From Anas platyrhynchos (Eukaryota; Chordata; Aves; Anseriformes; Anatidae), in assembly GCF_047663525.1 (NCBI RefSeq), contig NC_092588.1, positions 44,150,001-44,214,000 of the forward strand: a stretch of 64,000 nt of DNA. The letters are read 5' to 3'. The notes beneath the pieces were generated by a model. The model had not been told where the DNA came from and made no database searches. It saw only the letters and a list, made by a program, of their open reading frames with translations. Both the position numbers and the translations under genes were made by a program. This document shows positions 1 to 12,382 of the stretch, in pieces. How positions within the stretch are numbered: the stretch's first letter is position 1; every line of letters begins with the position of its first letter.

Positions 1-3000
1 TATACACTCACAGAGTGAACAGCATACATGCTGCAAACCAGGACAAGTGGAGGCTCACAGTAAACTTCACAGAACATTTTGCTTCCACATTAGCTTTTCA
101 ACAAAAAGGCAACACCAGAAATAGGAAGCTACTGAACTGAGTTATTAACTTTGTACCAAATTCAAGTTGTCAAAATTTGCAGCAAGCTTGGTAGTATAAA
201 AATGGTCCTACTTCCCAAACCCAAGGCAAGCAGTGATTATATTTTTTCCACCTGTCTGGACCTCTGCTGAATGAGACTGTTTGCATTCTCTTCCAAGTTT
301 CTGATCAAAATATTCACTAACTTCAGTAAATATGTAATGGTATTGAAATACAGACTAAGATTCTGTATGTGGAAAATAGCTTAAGTGATTAGGAAATTGT
401 ATTAAGAAGTTTGATGAATTCAGCTTGCCATTTTGTGGCAATATTGCGAAATATTTTTCAAGTGTAACTTATGAGTTTATGGACAGAAAGATATCAAGAA
501 CCACACTGAAACATGATTGATGGACATTGTAGTTTTAGTCATAATAACAAGTTTAAAGAAGTAAATCAAACAAGACATAAGAAATCACACACATGCATAC
601 AGAGGGCTGAATTTTTCCTGTTTTAGTGAACCTACAATTTTCTGATGATGTTGTCTCAAGATTGATTTGTCCAAGGGAGGTAGAAAAATTACATCTTATT
701 TTTAAACATTGTCAAAAATATGAAATACTCCTTTATATGTGTAATGCAAACATTTCTTGGTTATACATGTAGGGTCAGTAAATTTCTTCAAGGAGCCTTT
801 ACGCTGATGATAGCTTTGAATTACAGCTTTAATATGCAACTAAAGTTTAAAGGAATCCTGTAAAAACATTTGTCAAATATTAGCCTCCTAGTCTTATAGT
901 TGCTCTCAGCTGCTATTAGGATATGTTTGATATGTTTTAATTGTTTGTAAAAAATTAATGATATCTTTATCATAGAGAAAAATAAGAAGATGCAGTGATT
1001 ACACAAAGGATTAAACACTGGCTAAAAGTGCGGTGCATTCAGTATGTAAACTACATCGCAGATTATGGACATAGTTAAAAAATTCCAGGTTTACCTGTAG
1101 TGTTAACCTGCACTGGTTCCCTTGCTAAACATTTTCCTTTCCATATTACTTAAGACATAATTAAATAGTCATGCATTCTTCTGCCTTCATCCACACATTA
1201 CCTGATATCTGAAGGGCCAATTCTTTCTCTTAGGCTGGGATTCTTTGCTGCAGAAATGAAACAAAAGCTATAATCTAGTTTTGAGTAGATCTCAGACAAA
1301 TAAGCTATTTATCACCTTCCAGCATTCCTTTGCTATGCATCATTATCATAAAAGCAGAGCTATTTCTCCTACTAGTGTACAGAACTAATGTGATTTCTTG
1401 ATGCTAGCTCTCATAATCACTATATACATTATTTACCTTCTTGTTGAGTTTTCCTGAAAGTCTTTTCTTTTCAGACTTCCGTATTTCCCCAACCCTCCCA
1501 GCTGAGATCAGTGAGACTATGCCAACATAAAAGCCATCCCTTTCAGAAAATCCCAGTTTCTCACACTAGTGCCTTCTCCTGTAATACCTCTCCAAATTAT
1601 TTAGATAAATCTGTTACAAATGTTCAGAATTGCTGGAATCTCCTGTGGTTTCTTTTGTTTGTTTGTTTGTTTTCCTCTAGCTTTTCATCTAATATCCTTA
1701 TTCAAAGCATCCTGGTAATGGTGAAAATGGAGTAATAGCAATGAGTCAATTTAAAGATTATAGCTCTACCCAAATATTTTTATTTGCTTTCAGAAAGCAA
1801 TAACACAGATGTAAAGGGACACAGTCAACATAAGAAGTCTAATATATTTTCCTCTGATAAAAGGAATTCCTTTCTCTGGAATTTATTACTGCAGGAAGCT
1901 GAGGTGAACAAATCTGCAACAGATTTAAAGGTTCTAGACACAAATATTAAAGGTATACTAATTCACCTTAAAACCATTCAATTTATATGGTATCTCTGTT
2001 GTAGTGTGCAACCTTTCTATATCTGGTATAAAATTGGACTGAATGGTCAGTGGGATGAACAGAATATGGGGGTGATCTATTAGGAATTTAATCTAGATTA
2101 GAGCTATCAGTGTAAATATCTAACACTTTGCTATCGTGGAGAGCTTTATTAGTTACAGCAGTTTGCTGTTATCTCAACAGTTCTTGGTATATAACTTCCC
2201 TGCCCATCCTCCTCCCTGCCCAGACCTGCACCCTTCTTTACCTCAACATAAAATAAACTCTTTCTTCTCAGAACTTTCCAATCAGGTGATCTCCCATAAC
2301 TCCAAAAATGGTGACTGCAGATCATCTATTCTTCTTTCTCTGTGACCACAAGATGACAAAATTACACTCGAATGCTATGCCGGTTACAGTAAGACATTAC
2401 AGGGAGAAGTCAGAACATCTGCTTTAGCTTCACACAGGTGAATAACTAGTTTGAAATGGATCCAGCTAATCTAAAAATGATAAGTTTTACTTATTGCCTT
2501 GGATTCTGTTGATCAGACCTTGGTAAAAAATAAAAATCTTTTGGCAAGGGTGTTTCCAGCCAGACAAACACAAAAGAACTTTAATATGAGAGGCAAGAAT
2601 AAGAGTTATTTGTGATGTCTTGTGGATTGAACATTAAGGTCAAATGCCTCAGAAATAAGTTCCTCCACTCAAACTGGCTCAAAAATCACATGCAAGAATT
2701 ACAGAAATCAATAAGCAATTTGTAGACGGTCCTATTTGTAATTATTTTTAGATTCAGAAAAATGTCTTCAAAGCTAAGGTCTGCCATTAAACTCTGATTG
2801 ACGCTTTTTTTTTCCTTTCCTCCCTCCCCCTCCCCCCTTTCAATATGTGAACAGATTTCCCATGGGGATATGTTTGACTGAGGCAGGCCTGGGGTTGCAA
2901 ACACCAGATAGAAACCAGTAAAGAATAAGGATAAATTTGATTTGACTGAGCTAACACTTAACATTTATCAGAGAGGCATAGATTTTAAAGTAATTATAGA

Positions 3001-4685
3001 GAAATAGGAGCAGTGAAGAAAGTCAGCCTTGGAATATAAATTAGGTTAGTCTGTAACAACTGGAAAAAGGATTGTCTCATATCTTCTTTGATATCCCAGA
3101 CACGTCTCACCTATTCTGGGATAATAACTGACATTAGATGTCCAGACTGTGTTTGTCTCTGAAGTGGTCCTACCACTAAGTTCAAGTCTGTGCAAAAGTT
3201 CATCCCTGTGATATTCTTCTAAAATATAACAGTTCCTCTTGTAGAATCAAATCAATTTTCTCTTCATGAGTTTCCTTTGCTTATTTTAAACTGGTGGGAA
3301 TACACAAGATTTGTTTCAGGCAAATTTGCTGCCCTTACTTTGACATGGTTGTCATAAATCTGTTTGCTCCTTCATAGGGCATATTGTATGGGAGTAAACG
3401 CTCACTGCAATTTTTAAATGCAATATTCAGCTTGAAAATAATGAATAGATTTTCTTCTCTAAAACTGTAACTTGTTTTCACTTTATCTTCCCATCACATG
3501 GTCAGTCATGATGTTCATACGCTCTGAGGCCAAGTAACAGTCAATGGCTTGTTCCTGTCTGTTTAACCAAGCTTCAGTTCACAAGACAATAGCCATTTTC
3601 TATATAAACCTGAAAATTGTCAAGTAGAAAAAGGTGAAATACATTGATAAAAAATATAGAATCACTAGACCTAAAGGGAAATTGTTGCTTAGGTAATTCA
3701 AAAAGAAATTAAGAGATTCTCCCTTAAGGGAGGAACCTTCTACATAAGAAGCATTTTATTACAATGGCTCAGTGAAATCTAGTTTCTTGATTTCACAATG
3801 TAGCTCTGAGCAATAGCTCAGATTGGTTCCTGCCTCAAAGGTTCTGTAACCTCTCCTGATGCTACTGAATATTAGCATTTTCTAACACAAACTTTAGAAA
3901 GGGTTCCCAAAGGCAACAAACTTCTATAAAATATCATTGTTCAAAAAAACATGGAGTACCTTAGTTTTCTTTTTTCATACAACCCACATTAAATTATTAT
4001 ATTGAAAGGAATATAATTTCCCAATATAGTAGGCAACAATAAAATCCCAAGATATAATGCTCTGTATAATAATCGATTTTAGGAGATTATTTCTTAGCTG
4101 CCTGCTATATACTTTGAATTCCTTCCTCCTAAAAATCTCTGGTTTAAAACAAACTAACTAACTAAACAACAACAAAACAGAAAAGCATAACTTTGACTTG
4201 CTTGTGGCTCTTTTTTCTTTTTCAGCTTGATACTGCTCAACACTGGCCTCATCTGCTACTGATAATTTCTCCTCAAAAGCCATTTCTTTTGGGGTTGGAT
4301 ATAGAAGAATGTGAGTTGACTACCTTTTCAGACAATTTTTAATCATTATTCAGAGGAAATATTTTTTGCATAAGTTACCTCCTCACTCCACATGTCCTTT
4401 TCTATAGAGTAATAAAATGAACAATGGTACTTAACCATTTATTCTGCATGTTACAGAGACCCATTGCAAAGCCTGATGCTTATTTGACAGGGGTGATGCA
4501 ATAGTTACAACTGAAGTCAGTGAGAACTGTGTAGCCACCAAGTGGCTACATGAGGAATAGTACTACAGAAAGGTCAGTTCTTGTCATCAATTGGCCACAT
4601 GGTTTTCATGGCTTTAGGAAGTGCTCCTGTACTTCTTCATCTCTCCTAATTTCAATTAACCCTTCTGAATTATATGCTTGCATTG

Positions 4686-4912
4686 TATACAGTTCTACTG
4701 TATAACTATAGTAGAACTATATATATATATAGTATACATATATATAGTAGAACTATATATATGACTATATAGTATACATATATATATAGTAGAACTATAT
4801 ATATAACTATATAACTAGTATACTGTTATGCTATATAACTATATAGATAGTTATAGTATAACTATAAAGTTATGGTTATAGTATATATAGTTATAGTATA
4901 ACACATATATAA
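4686..4912. repeat. AT-rich degenerate tandem array
   Basis: Units built on GTAGAACTATATATAT (about 4,711, 4,747 and 4,789) alternate with TAGTATACATATATAT and TATAACTATA. Many parts are self-complementary. Confidence 0.85.
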
Positions 4913-6606
4913 GCACATTATATACATAGCACATTACACATTAGTCTGAATTTGAATGTGTTCAACTATCTTATCCTAACTGCATTTTTTTATGCCTGCC
5001 GCTGTAGATCACTTTTAAAGTCGCTATCTATGGTGGTCTAGAATGGCTTGCTTTTACTAAGCAAAGTTGAAAAGGCATGAAAAACGCAGTGATATTCTTT
5101 AATATTTATTGAAAAAAGAACCAGAAGGAAGATTTAACATTTTTCCACATCTGCTTTGAAATGCAAATTAATCTCTATAGACATTGCTTTCCAGAGGAAT
5201 TAAGTTTGAGCAAAGACTGTACAGTTAAGTTGGCTACTGAAAGTAGTATGAGATATGAAAATAAACATATAATACTATATAAACTTACGTGATTTTAAAT
5301 TTTAAATTGAAAGTCTGTGCCATGTTCTCTCTGACGATGTGATAACAAAATCCTTTGGGGCTGTTGCATAACTATAGATATGTTCCTAATAGGTTTTTCA
5401 CTTATAAATCAATAAACTTCTGAAAAATGTTGAGTTGCTAAAGATCCAAATGCAATAATGTCTTATTTTAGCTGTGATTGCAAACACAACAATGTAATGT
5501 TTAGACTTTGAAACTACCTCTTTTCTGACAATCTGACTCACTCAAGGTTTGTTTCTTGTTTGTTTGTTTTTGTGGTTGTGGTTGTTGTTGCTTTTTAAGT
5601 TCCTATCATCATAGGTATGGAACATTAAAGTGGGTCTATGTTGGCCTGAATCTTATTTTTAAATATGAATCAATCTTCTGAACATACTTAATCCCATGTG
5701 GATTTTTTTTTTTTTGAAGGGGTGCAGAGGGGGCATCTATTACACTAGTTGTCGATTTAGAGGCTGAATTTCAGCAACGCATTTTAAAGTAAACACATGT
5801 TTATTGTATTTATTTATTTATATGCTGTGTTTCTGTAAGAGATTATACAGAATATGATTCTTCTAGCATGTCCTATTGCCTCCAGGTTTTCCAACTTTAT
5901 AGACAAATAAACAATTATTTAACTTGCTTCTTTAAACTCTACTCTGTAACTTTACTTTCTTTATGTTGATGATAAAGGTTTCCAGGGCTGACAAGCTCAC
6001 AAGGTTATTGGTATGGCATCTGCAAATATGTCTTTGGAGCTTGTCAAAATACACCTTCTTTGCAGAGTGTGGTATAAATAAATACCTCTGCTGAGGAGCT
6101 GACTTCTTACAGACTCTTGAATAAAAACTGGGAAACAGGGTCTGAGAAGTGTGTAGAAGAGCAAAAGGGAGGAATGGCATTTTCCCTCAAACAACAGATA
6201 ATGGACTTTATAAATAGGGAAGCAATGAATGGAGATAGAATCACCATTGAGCCATTCATCCTGAATTCTATTACTCAGAGAAGCATTCTTCAAGATGGAT
6301 GGGATTTCTTCATCAGGTGGATGCCTTTCACTTCAGGTGGAAAGCTGTGACATGGGTGCCTTCATGTCAGGCCATAAATACCTAATTGTTTGCTTCCTTG
6401 TGTTACAGAAATAGAATTATTGGGACACCTGTTTCTGAAGGCCAATTACCTCTATTGTGTTCTATTGCCTTTGAAGCATGATTGCTCCTTAGATAACTTA
6501 CTCACTAGAAATGTTTTGTCTGGAAATTCAATTTGACTTTGGCCTACTACTCAGAAAAGAAGAAAAAGAAAAAAGGAAAAGGAACAAAAAAAAAAAAGGA
6601 AAAGGA

Positions 6607-6639
6607 AAATAAAAATAAATAAATAAATAAATAAATAAG
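6607..6639. repeat. (AAAT)n microsatellite
   Basis: About seven AAAT units following an AAAAGGA-rich purine run. Confidence 0.9.
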
Positions 6640-6736
6640 ATCATTCATTATGGTTACAAAGGACGAAGTTTTGATTTTGAGAATTTTTCAATACCCAATA
6701 CCTGTCTTATTAGATGAAAGTGTCACTTCTGTAGTG

Positions 6737-6768
6737 TAAAATGCACCACATTTGTGTGGTGCATTTTA
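6737..6768. repeat. Perfect 14-bp inverted repeat with 4-bp loop
   Basis: TAAAATGCACCACA, loop TTTG, then its exact reverse complement. It is followed by a 17-bp direct repeat. Confidence 0.9.
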
Positions 6769-6771
6769 TCA

Positions 6772-6808
6772 TATTGTTGGTAATTTGATCGTATTGTTGG
6801 TAATTTGA
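6772..6808. repeat. Two copies of a 17-bp direct repeat
   Basis: TATTGTTGGTAATTTGA at 6,772 and again at 6,792, a 20-bp period with a three-base spacer. Confidence 0.9.
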
Positions 6809-7965
6809 GCCTACAGGGTTATTGATTCTCTGGTTAAAATGCCATCATCCCAGATAGATTATATTTATTACTCTGTGCAACTTTTCTCAAGAAACAGGGA
6901 CAAAAAATAATTTATCATGCTGCTTTTCAGTGATATCATCTAGATGCATCATTTCATCTTTCTCTTTGTGCATGTTAAGGTCTAGCATTGTTTCTCATCT
7001 ATATAGTAAAAAAGAAGCCTTTTTATCTTTTTTGTCTTGTTTTTCTTTGTAAGTGATCAAACATCCTGTGATATTTGATGGTTTTCCTTTATTGCTCTTA
7101 TTGATCTTATTTTCTTTATTATTTCATTTATTGTGAATAGTTGAACAAATATTTGTTGTTGTTGTTGTTATAATTAAAAAATATATATTTCACATAATAG
7201 TTTTTAAATAGGAATAGGCATACCAACTCAAAAGAACTACTATTTAAGATTTTGTGAACTTGAAGTACATTATATAAATATTATCCATTGTACTGAGTGT
7301 TTAATAAATCATAGAATCATAACTTATCTCATAAATACCACAGATCTGCGGTCTTGCTGAACTGATGTTGTATCTTCAGTAGTTTAGGTTTTAATTTTTT
7401 AAGTGCCAATTAAATTACTTTAAGTTGCTTAAAAAGATGAGTTCAAAAATAATTTTAAAAAATGTCTTGGAATGCAACCATTGCTGTGCAGTACAAGCTA
7501 ATACAGTATCAATAGCAGATCTGAAACAAAGCTTAAATCAGGTTGAAGGCTCTAAGGACAAAGAATTCTGGTGCATTTTCTAAGGGAATGAAGTTTCAGT
7601 ATCCAATAACACTGGGCAAATCCCACAGAAGAACTGTATTTATATATGTATTTATAGTGTATCAATACATGTATTCATATACTTAATATGAATTTAAATG
7701 CATAGGGCAAAGTAATCCTACCTTCATCTATAAAGCAGTGGGGTATAAGCTTGAATGTGAGATTTGGGGATTTACAAAATATTACCTCAATACTTTGCAG
7801 AAGAAGAAAAGGAACAGACAACAAAACAAAACAAACACCCAAAACCAACAAAACCTCTGACTATGAAGTTGAGAAAAGAATAGAGTATATATATAAAAAA
7901 AAAAATCATTATGCCACTGTATATTATTGTGAAAATCTTGACCAGTATGTAATTCTTCTCATTAA

Positions 7966-7990
7966 ATATATATATATATATATGTATATA
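7966..7990. repeat. (TA)n microsatellite
   Basis: About eleven TA units with one TG interruption. Confidence 0.9.
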
Positions 7991-8281
7991 AAATAAAACT
8001 TGGAAAAAAAATATAATGAAGAGAATGAAACTGATAAAAGCTCTACTGTAGTTTTCACACAAAGAATGATTGAATAAGCAGAGTCTTTGTCCTGTAAAGG
8101 AGATAACTTAAGGTGTTTACTTTGCGAGGAAAAAATATGAATGGCTGTTCTTTATTTAATTCCAGTCAGGAATGGAGCCACCAAATCAAATTTAGTGTGA
8201 ACAAAATCAAAACAAAAGGAAATGATTCTTCATGCAAAATAAAGAAAATCTCTGAAATATCTCCCTAAAGATGATAAGGGT

Positions 8282-8313
8282 GTATATATATATATATATA
8301 AATATATATATAT
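8282..8313. repeat. (TA)n microsatellite
   Basis: TA units broken by one AA, just before the young CR1. Confidence 0.9.
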
Positions 8314-8444
8314 GGATTCAAAATAAAGCTTCAGAAGTTTTTAGAAGAAAGATCAGTAAAGATTATACTATAGACAAACTACTCAGAAATGTCAACAGAG
8401 ATGATCTGCTTTCCCAGAAAAATGAAAATATTTTTTACCTTAGT

Positions 8445-9219
8445 ATAGAATCATAGAATATCCTGAGTTGGAAGGGACCCTTAAGGATCATCAAGTCCAA
8501 CTCTTGACACCGCACAGGTCTACCCAAAAGTTCAGACCATGTGACTAAGTGCACAGTCCAATCTCTTCTTAAATTCAGTCAGGCTCGGTGCAGTGACCAC
8601 TTCCCTGGGGAGCCTGTTCCAGTGTGCAACCACTCTCTCTGTGAAGAACCCCCTCCTGATGTCAAGCCTAAACTTCCCCTGCTTCAGCTTAACCCCGTTC
8701 CTGCGGGTCCTGTCGCTAGTGTTAATGGAGAAAAGGTCTCCTGCCTCTCGACACCCCCTTACGAGGAAGTTGTAGACTGCGATGAGGTCTCCCCTCAGCC
8801 TCCTCTTCTCCAGGCTGAACAGGCCCAGTGCCCTCAGCCGTTCCTCGTACGTCTTCCCCTCCAGGCCTTTCACCATCTTCGTAGCCCTCCTCTGCACACT
8901 CTCCAACAGTTTCATGTCCTTTTTATACTGTGGTGCCCAGAACTGCACACAGTACTCGATGTGAGGCCGCACCAGCGCAGAGTAAAGCGGGACAATCACC
9001 TCCCTCGACCTACTAGCGATGCCGTGCTTGATGCACCCCAGGACACGGTTGGCCCTCCTGGCTGCCAGGGCACACTGCTGGCTCATATTGAACTTGCTGT
9101 CTACCACGACCCCCAGATCCCTCTCTTCTAGGCTGCTCTCCAGCGTCTCATCGCCCAGTCTGTACGTGCAGCCAGGGTTTCCCCGTCCCAGGTGCAGGAC
9201 CCGGCACTTGCTCTTAAAC
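8445..9219 (-). mobile_element. Young 5'-truncated CR1 LINE with an open ORF2 C-terminus
   Basis: A minus-strand CR1 with an uninterrupted frame of about 228 residues, from [14 protein letters not shown] to the ORF2 stop at about 8,532. It covers the end of the reverse transcriptase and the C-terminal domain ([44 protein letters not shown]). The 3' UTR ends in the CR1 terminal repeat ATTCTATGATTCTATA. The catalytic box is missing because of the 5' truncation, so it cannot move on its own. The intact frame suggests a fairly recent insertion. Confidence 0.93.
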
Positions 9220-9249
9220 CTATGAAATATATTTAGGTTTTCAGACAAA

Positions 9250-10452
9250 TATTAACATCTTTTTGTCTTAAAATAATTTGGAGGTGTAGGCAGAGTATTT
9301 CAGATGCACAGTCTCAAAGCTTGAGAAAATTCATGATCCAGTGTTGTTTGACTCATCTGGGATATAAGCTTTTTGGCTGACCTGTCTCTTATGATCCATC
9401 ACAGTACTTCTTTACAAACACGGTAATATGAGAACATAAAGACTTTCTACAAACTAGTTTTCCAGAAGGGACTGCCAAAACAAGGGACATTGATATGTAT
9501 TTCTTTTTCTATAAAATATTTTATTTATGTTAATGTCAGTTTTCTGATTTTTGTGTGAAAAATTGTGACTTATGTTGTTTAAATCCTTGAAGGGAGCTAA
9601 AGAGGAACATGATCATGGCTGTGTCCTCCAACCCCAGACCACTCTTGTCCATCTTCTGGGACCCAGCACAATGCCTGGGGTCACTGTCAAGCTGTGTCCC
9701 TGTCAGTCTGAGTCCCTTTCTACAATTGCAATTATTTCTCCAGGTATCATTACTGTAGTTGGAACCTAATTAGACTGTCTTTTTGGATATTCATTTTTCC
9801 AGTGTCCCTTCTACTTACAATAGATGTGCTGTTTTTTTGTCAGGGAGATCCTAACATCTGATCTCTTTCCTATTCCTCAACCTCTTCCTTGTTCTGCCAT
9901 CTCCCTCAAGCCTTGATCCCTAAATGGTGCTTGAGCCCTTACATAAGCAGCTGCCAATATTGTTGCATTTTGTTTCCTTGTTCTTAGTTTCTTCTGTTCA
10001 TTCTCTTTCTTTACGATCTCCTCCCTGTAGTTGTATACTTTATATAAATCTCAATCAATTGAGATATGGTCATCCCTGACACCCCATCTACCTTCTGGAA
10101 CTTTCTTCTAATATCAGGTGCTGATTACCCCACAAGTAAAGTGATAGAGGTCATGCTATGAGCCTCATCCTTTGGGTTCAGATCTGTCCATTTCAAGCCA
10201 CCCAGCACAATCATTCATAAAAAGCAGACAGATCCTCAGTTTTACCTTGCACCTCTTGGTATAACTTGGCAAGGTTCTTTGGTCGAGATATTCCATACTT
10301 AATTACATGCAAGATTAGCTGCTGATATTGCTTAATCATTAATTTCCCTGCATTTGTATTTGGGTTCCAGTTGGGTTCCTGTGTTGGCATAAATTGCCCC
10401 TGACCATCTCTAGCATTCTGCTTCTTAGTCTCTTTTCCTGCTTTTTCCTTAA
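9250..10452. other. Unique sequence, no gene seen
   Basis: Between two CR1 pieces. No exon-like stretch or repeat of clear type. The part from 9,590 to 10,440 is somewhat richer in C and T and could be an old unrecognised repeat. Confidence 0.5.
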
Positions 10453-10757
10453 CAGAATCACAGAATTGTCTAGGTTGGAAGAGACCTCCAAGATCACCTA
10501 GTCCAACCTCTGACCTAACACTAGCCAGTCATCCACTAAACCATATCACTAAGCTCTACATCTAAACATCTTTTAAAACCTCCAGGGATGGTAACTCAAC
10601 CACTTCCATGGGCAGCCCATTCCAATGCCTAGCAACCCTTTCAGTAAAGAAGTTTTTCCTAATATCCAACCTAAATCCCCCCTGGCGCAACTTTAGCTTA
10701 TTCCCCCTCATCCTGTCAAGAAACCTGAGAAGCCTTTCTCTTCTCTTCTGGACTGAA
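10453..10757 (-). mobile_element. CR1 LINE 3' fragment
   Basis: In reverse it gives the CR1 tail (AACAGAATCACAGAATTG, GGTTGGAAGAGACC) and the ORF2 C-terminus with [20 protein letters not shown] and [16 protein letters not shown]. About 300 bp, diverged, from a different subfamily than the copy at 8.4-9.2 kb judging by its longer 3' UTR. Confidence 0.88.
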
Positions 10758-10819
10758 TAAATTAGCCAACAGTACTTGAATATCCTGCCAACCTGGGTTA
10801 TGATTTTCAATAATCATCC

Positions 10820-11620
10820 TAAAGGATCAATAGGATCATTTTATAAAACGATTCTAAGGGATCATTTTATCAGGATTATCCCAATAGGACCCTCCAGATT
10901 CCCTCCAGTTCATTAGGTCTGATGTTGTAAATGGTACTTTTACGTAAAATAGTGATCCATCTGGCCCTACTGTCAGACGAAAACTGGCTGAGATTACAGG
11001 ATGCTGTTGTGCTTGAGTCTTTCCTGACACTAGGCTAAAGGTTGCATTACCCTCATCTAAGCCACTAGAAACACTCTCTCCATCAGGAGCCACCAGCATC
11101 CAAACATCCTTTTCTTCATCCTGTAGCTTCACACATCTTTTCCTATGCCGCATGTGGAACAACACTGTGAAGGCTTCTTTATATCATCCATCATTATCAT
11201 TACATTAGAATCTGAAGTCAATAATATACATTTCTTTTGAGTCTCATGATCATTATTCAAAGTAAAGAATACATCCACATAAGGTACCTCATCCCATTTA
11301 CCTAACCTTCGACAAAATAAAAATAAATACATAAATAAATAAATAAATAAATAAATAATCAGCTGCATATAAATCAAAGTCTTGTTTTCAGGCTACTTTT
11401 CTTCTTTGTCCAGTTTGTACATCAGCCACCAAAGATTACAATATTCAATTATTTTTCTTTTTGTCAGGGGATCCCCTCAAAACTCATTCCAATGTTTTAA
11501 AACACAACCCAAAGGGGACTGAGGGGATATTACAGATCCTTGGAACCCCCTATCTTTATTCAAAAAGAATATTTTCAACCAAAATTTCATATCATCACAA
11601 TACCTATTCCCCAAATTTAC
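10820..11620 (-). pseudogene. Broken gag pseudogene of the minus-strand ERV (gammaretrovirus-like)
   Basis: Reading down the minus strand, matrix-like sequence appears near 11,560-11,390 with stops. It is followed by an open piece (11377..11129) containing GKWDEVPYVD, and in another frame by 11165..10854, which carries VPFTTSDLMNWRE, the start of a gammaretroviral-type capsid. An (AAAT)n microsatellite at 11,317-11,357 interrupts the matrix part. At least one frameshift and several stops break it. No nucleocapsid, protease or polymerase follows. It ends against the CR1 fragment below 10,760. Confidence 0.7.
11317..11357. repeat. (AAAT)n microsatellite inside the ERV gag remnant
   Basis: About ten AAAT/AAATA units with one ATAC interruption. 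Confidence 0.9.
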
Positions 11621-11861
11621 CTGTGCATGCATATATACACATACCATATACTCCAGTTGTCACAGTCAAGTACATATGATTACCAATTAACCAAGATAAG
11701 CAACATCTCCTACAAGCATTGCACCGTTGTGTCGCTTACCCACTGTGGCTCAGAGAGAATAGTCAGAGTCCCCGATCAAAAGGTCAGTGCGCACTGGAGT
11801 CTGGAGAGCAGAGTCTCCCTTCCAGCAGCTGGTAAGTTGATCCTGGTAAGGCTTTACAGCT

Positions 11862-11879
11862 GTCCCATCTGGGTCACCA
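11862..11879 (-). other. Primer-binding-like site of the ERV
   Basis: TGGTGACCCAGATGGGAC starts with TGG as all primer binding sites do. Its first nine bases equal those of the tRNA-Trp site used by avian leukosis-type viruses, but the rest differs. It lies between the LTR and the gag leader, at the expected place. Confidence 0.5.
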
Positions 11880-11884
11880 AAAAC

Positions 11885-12276
11885 TTATATGAAAAAGTGG
11901 ATCCTTTTACCTAATGTGCAATTATCCAAAAATCCAATTCATATGCTCCAGAGAGATATTGTTTTCACTGAAGCCTGGGTGCTCTGTGGATTCTCCTCAA
12001 ATTAAGCACACCCAATGCCAGCTTCCTTGCTACATTTATACATTGTATTCATGCATATTCTATCTATTGAATATCTTTTCATGGTAATCTACATGGGTTG
12101 TATAATTGTATTGCACCATTCTTGGCTCATTTTCAGGCTCTTCTGAGCATGTTTTCTTTTCTTTGGGGGTCCTTGATGGTCCTCGGTGGTCTTTTCTGAT
12201 GAAGTACCCTAAATCCTTTTATCCATATATTGTCACAAGTCACCTAAGGACAACTTAAGGCTACCTTCTCCTAACA
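11885..12276 (-). mobile_element. 5' LTR of a minus-strand ERV
   Basis: On the minus strand it starts TGTTAGGAGAAGG, has a TATA box GTATAAATG (about 12,041..12,033), and runs to just before a primer-binding-like site at 11,879. U5 is rich in T near its end. The exact 3' border is unclear because no clean CA directly precedes the primer site. It lies 106 bp from the solo LTR, which is in the opposite orientation. Confidence 0.6.
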
Positions 12277-12382
12277 ACTTCCCTTTATTTCTTCCAAAAG
12301 GAGCACTCTGTCCTTGACCAAAGAAAGTTTAGATGCAAGTAATATTTGATTAAAGAGATGCATAATTAAATACAAAGAATAC

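Larger units (their letters stand above)
1..8444. other. Gene-free AT-rich region
   Basis: No exon-like or conserved coding stretch was found on either strand. It holds simple repeats, a perfect 14-bp hairpin at 6,737 and short direct repeats, listed separately. A (GTTT)n run lies at about 1,650-1,672 and GTT-rich DNA at about 5,550-5,595. I see no LINE or LTR of useful length. Confidence 0.6.

Noticed and set aside
7311..7325. ATCATAGAATCATAAC, resembling the CR1 terminal repeat.
   Set aside because: Only about a dozen bases match and no CR1 body is next to it.
8541..9131. Plus-strand frame of 196 codons.
   Set aside because: It is the antisense shadow of the young CR1 ORF2 C-terminus.
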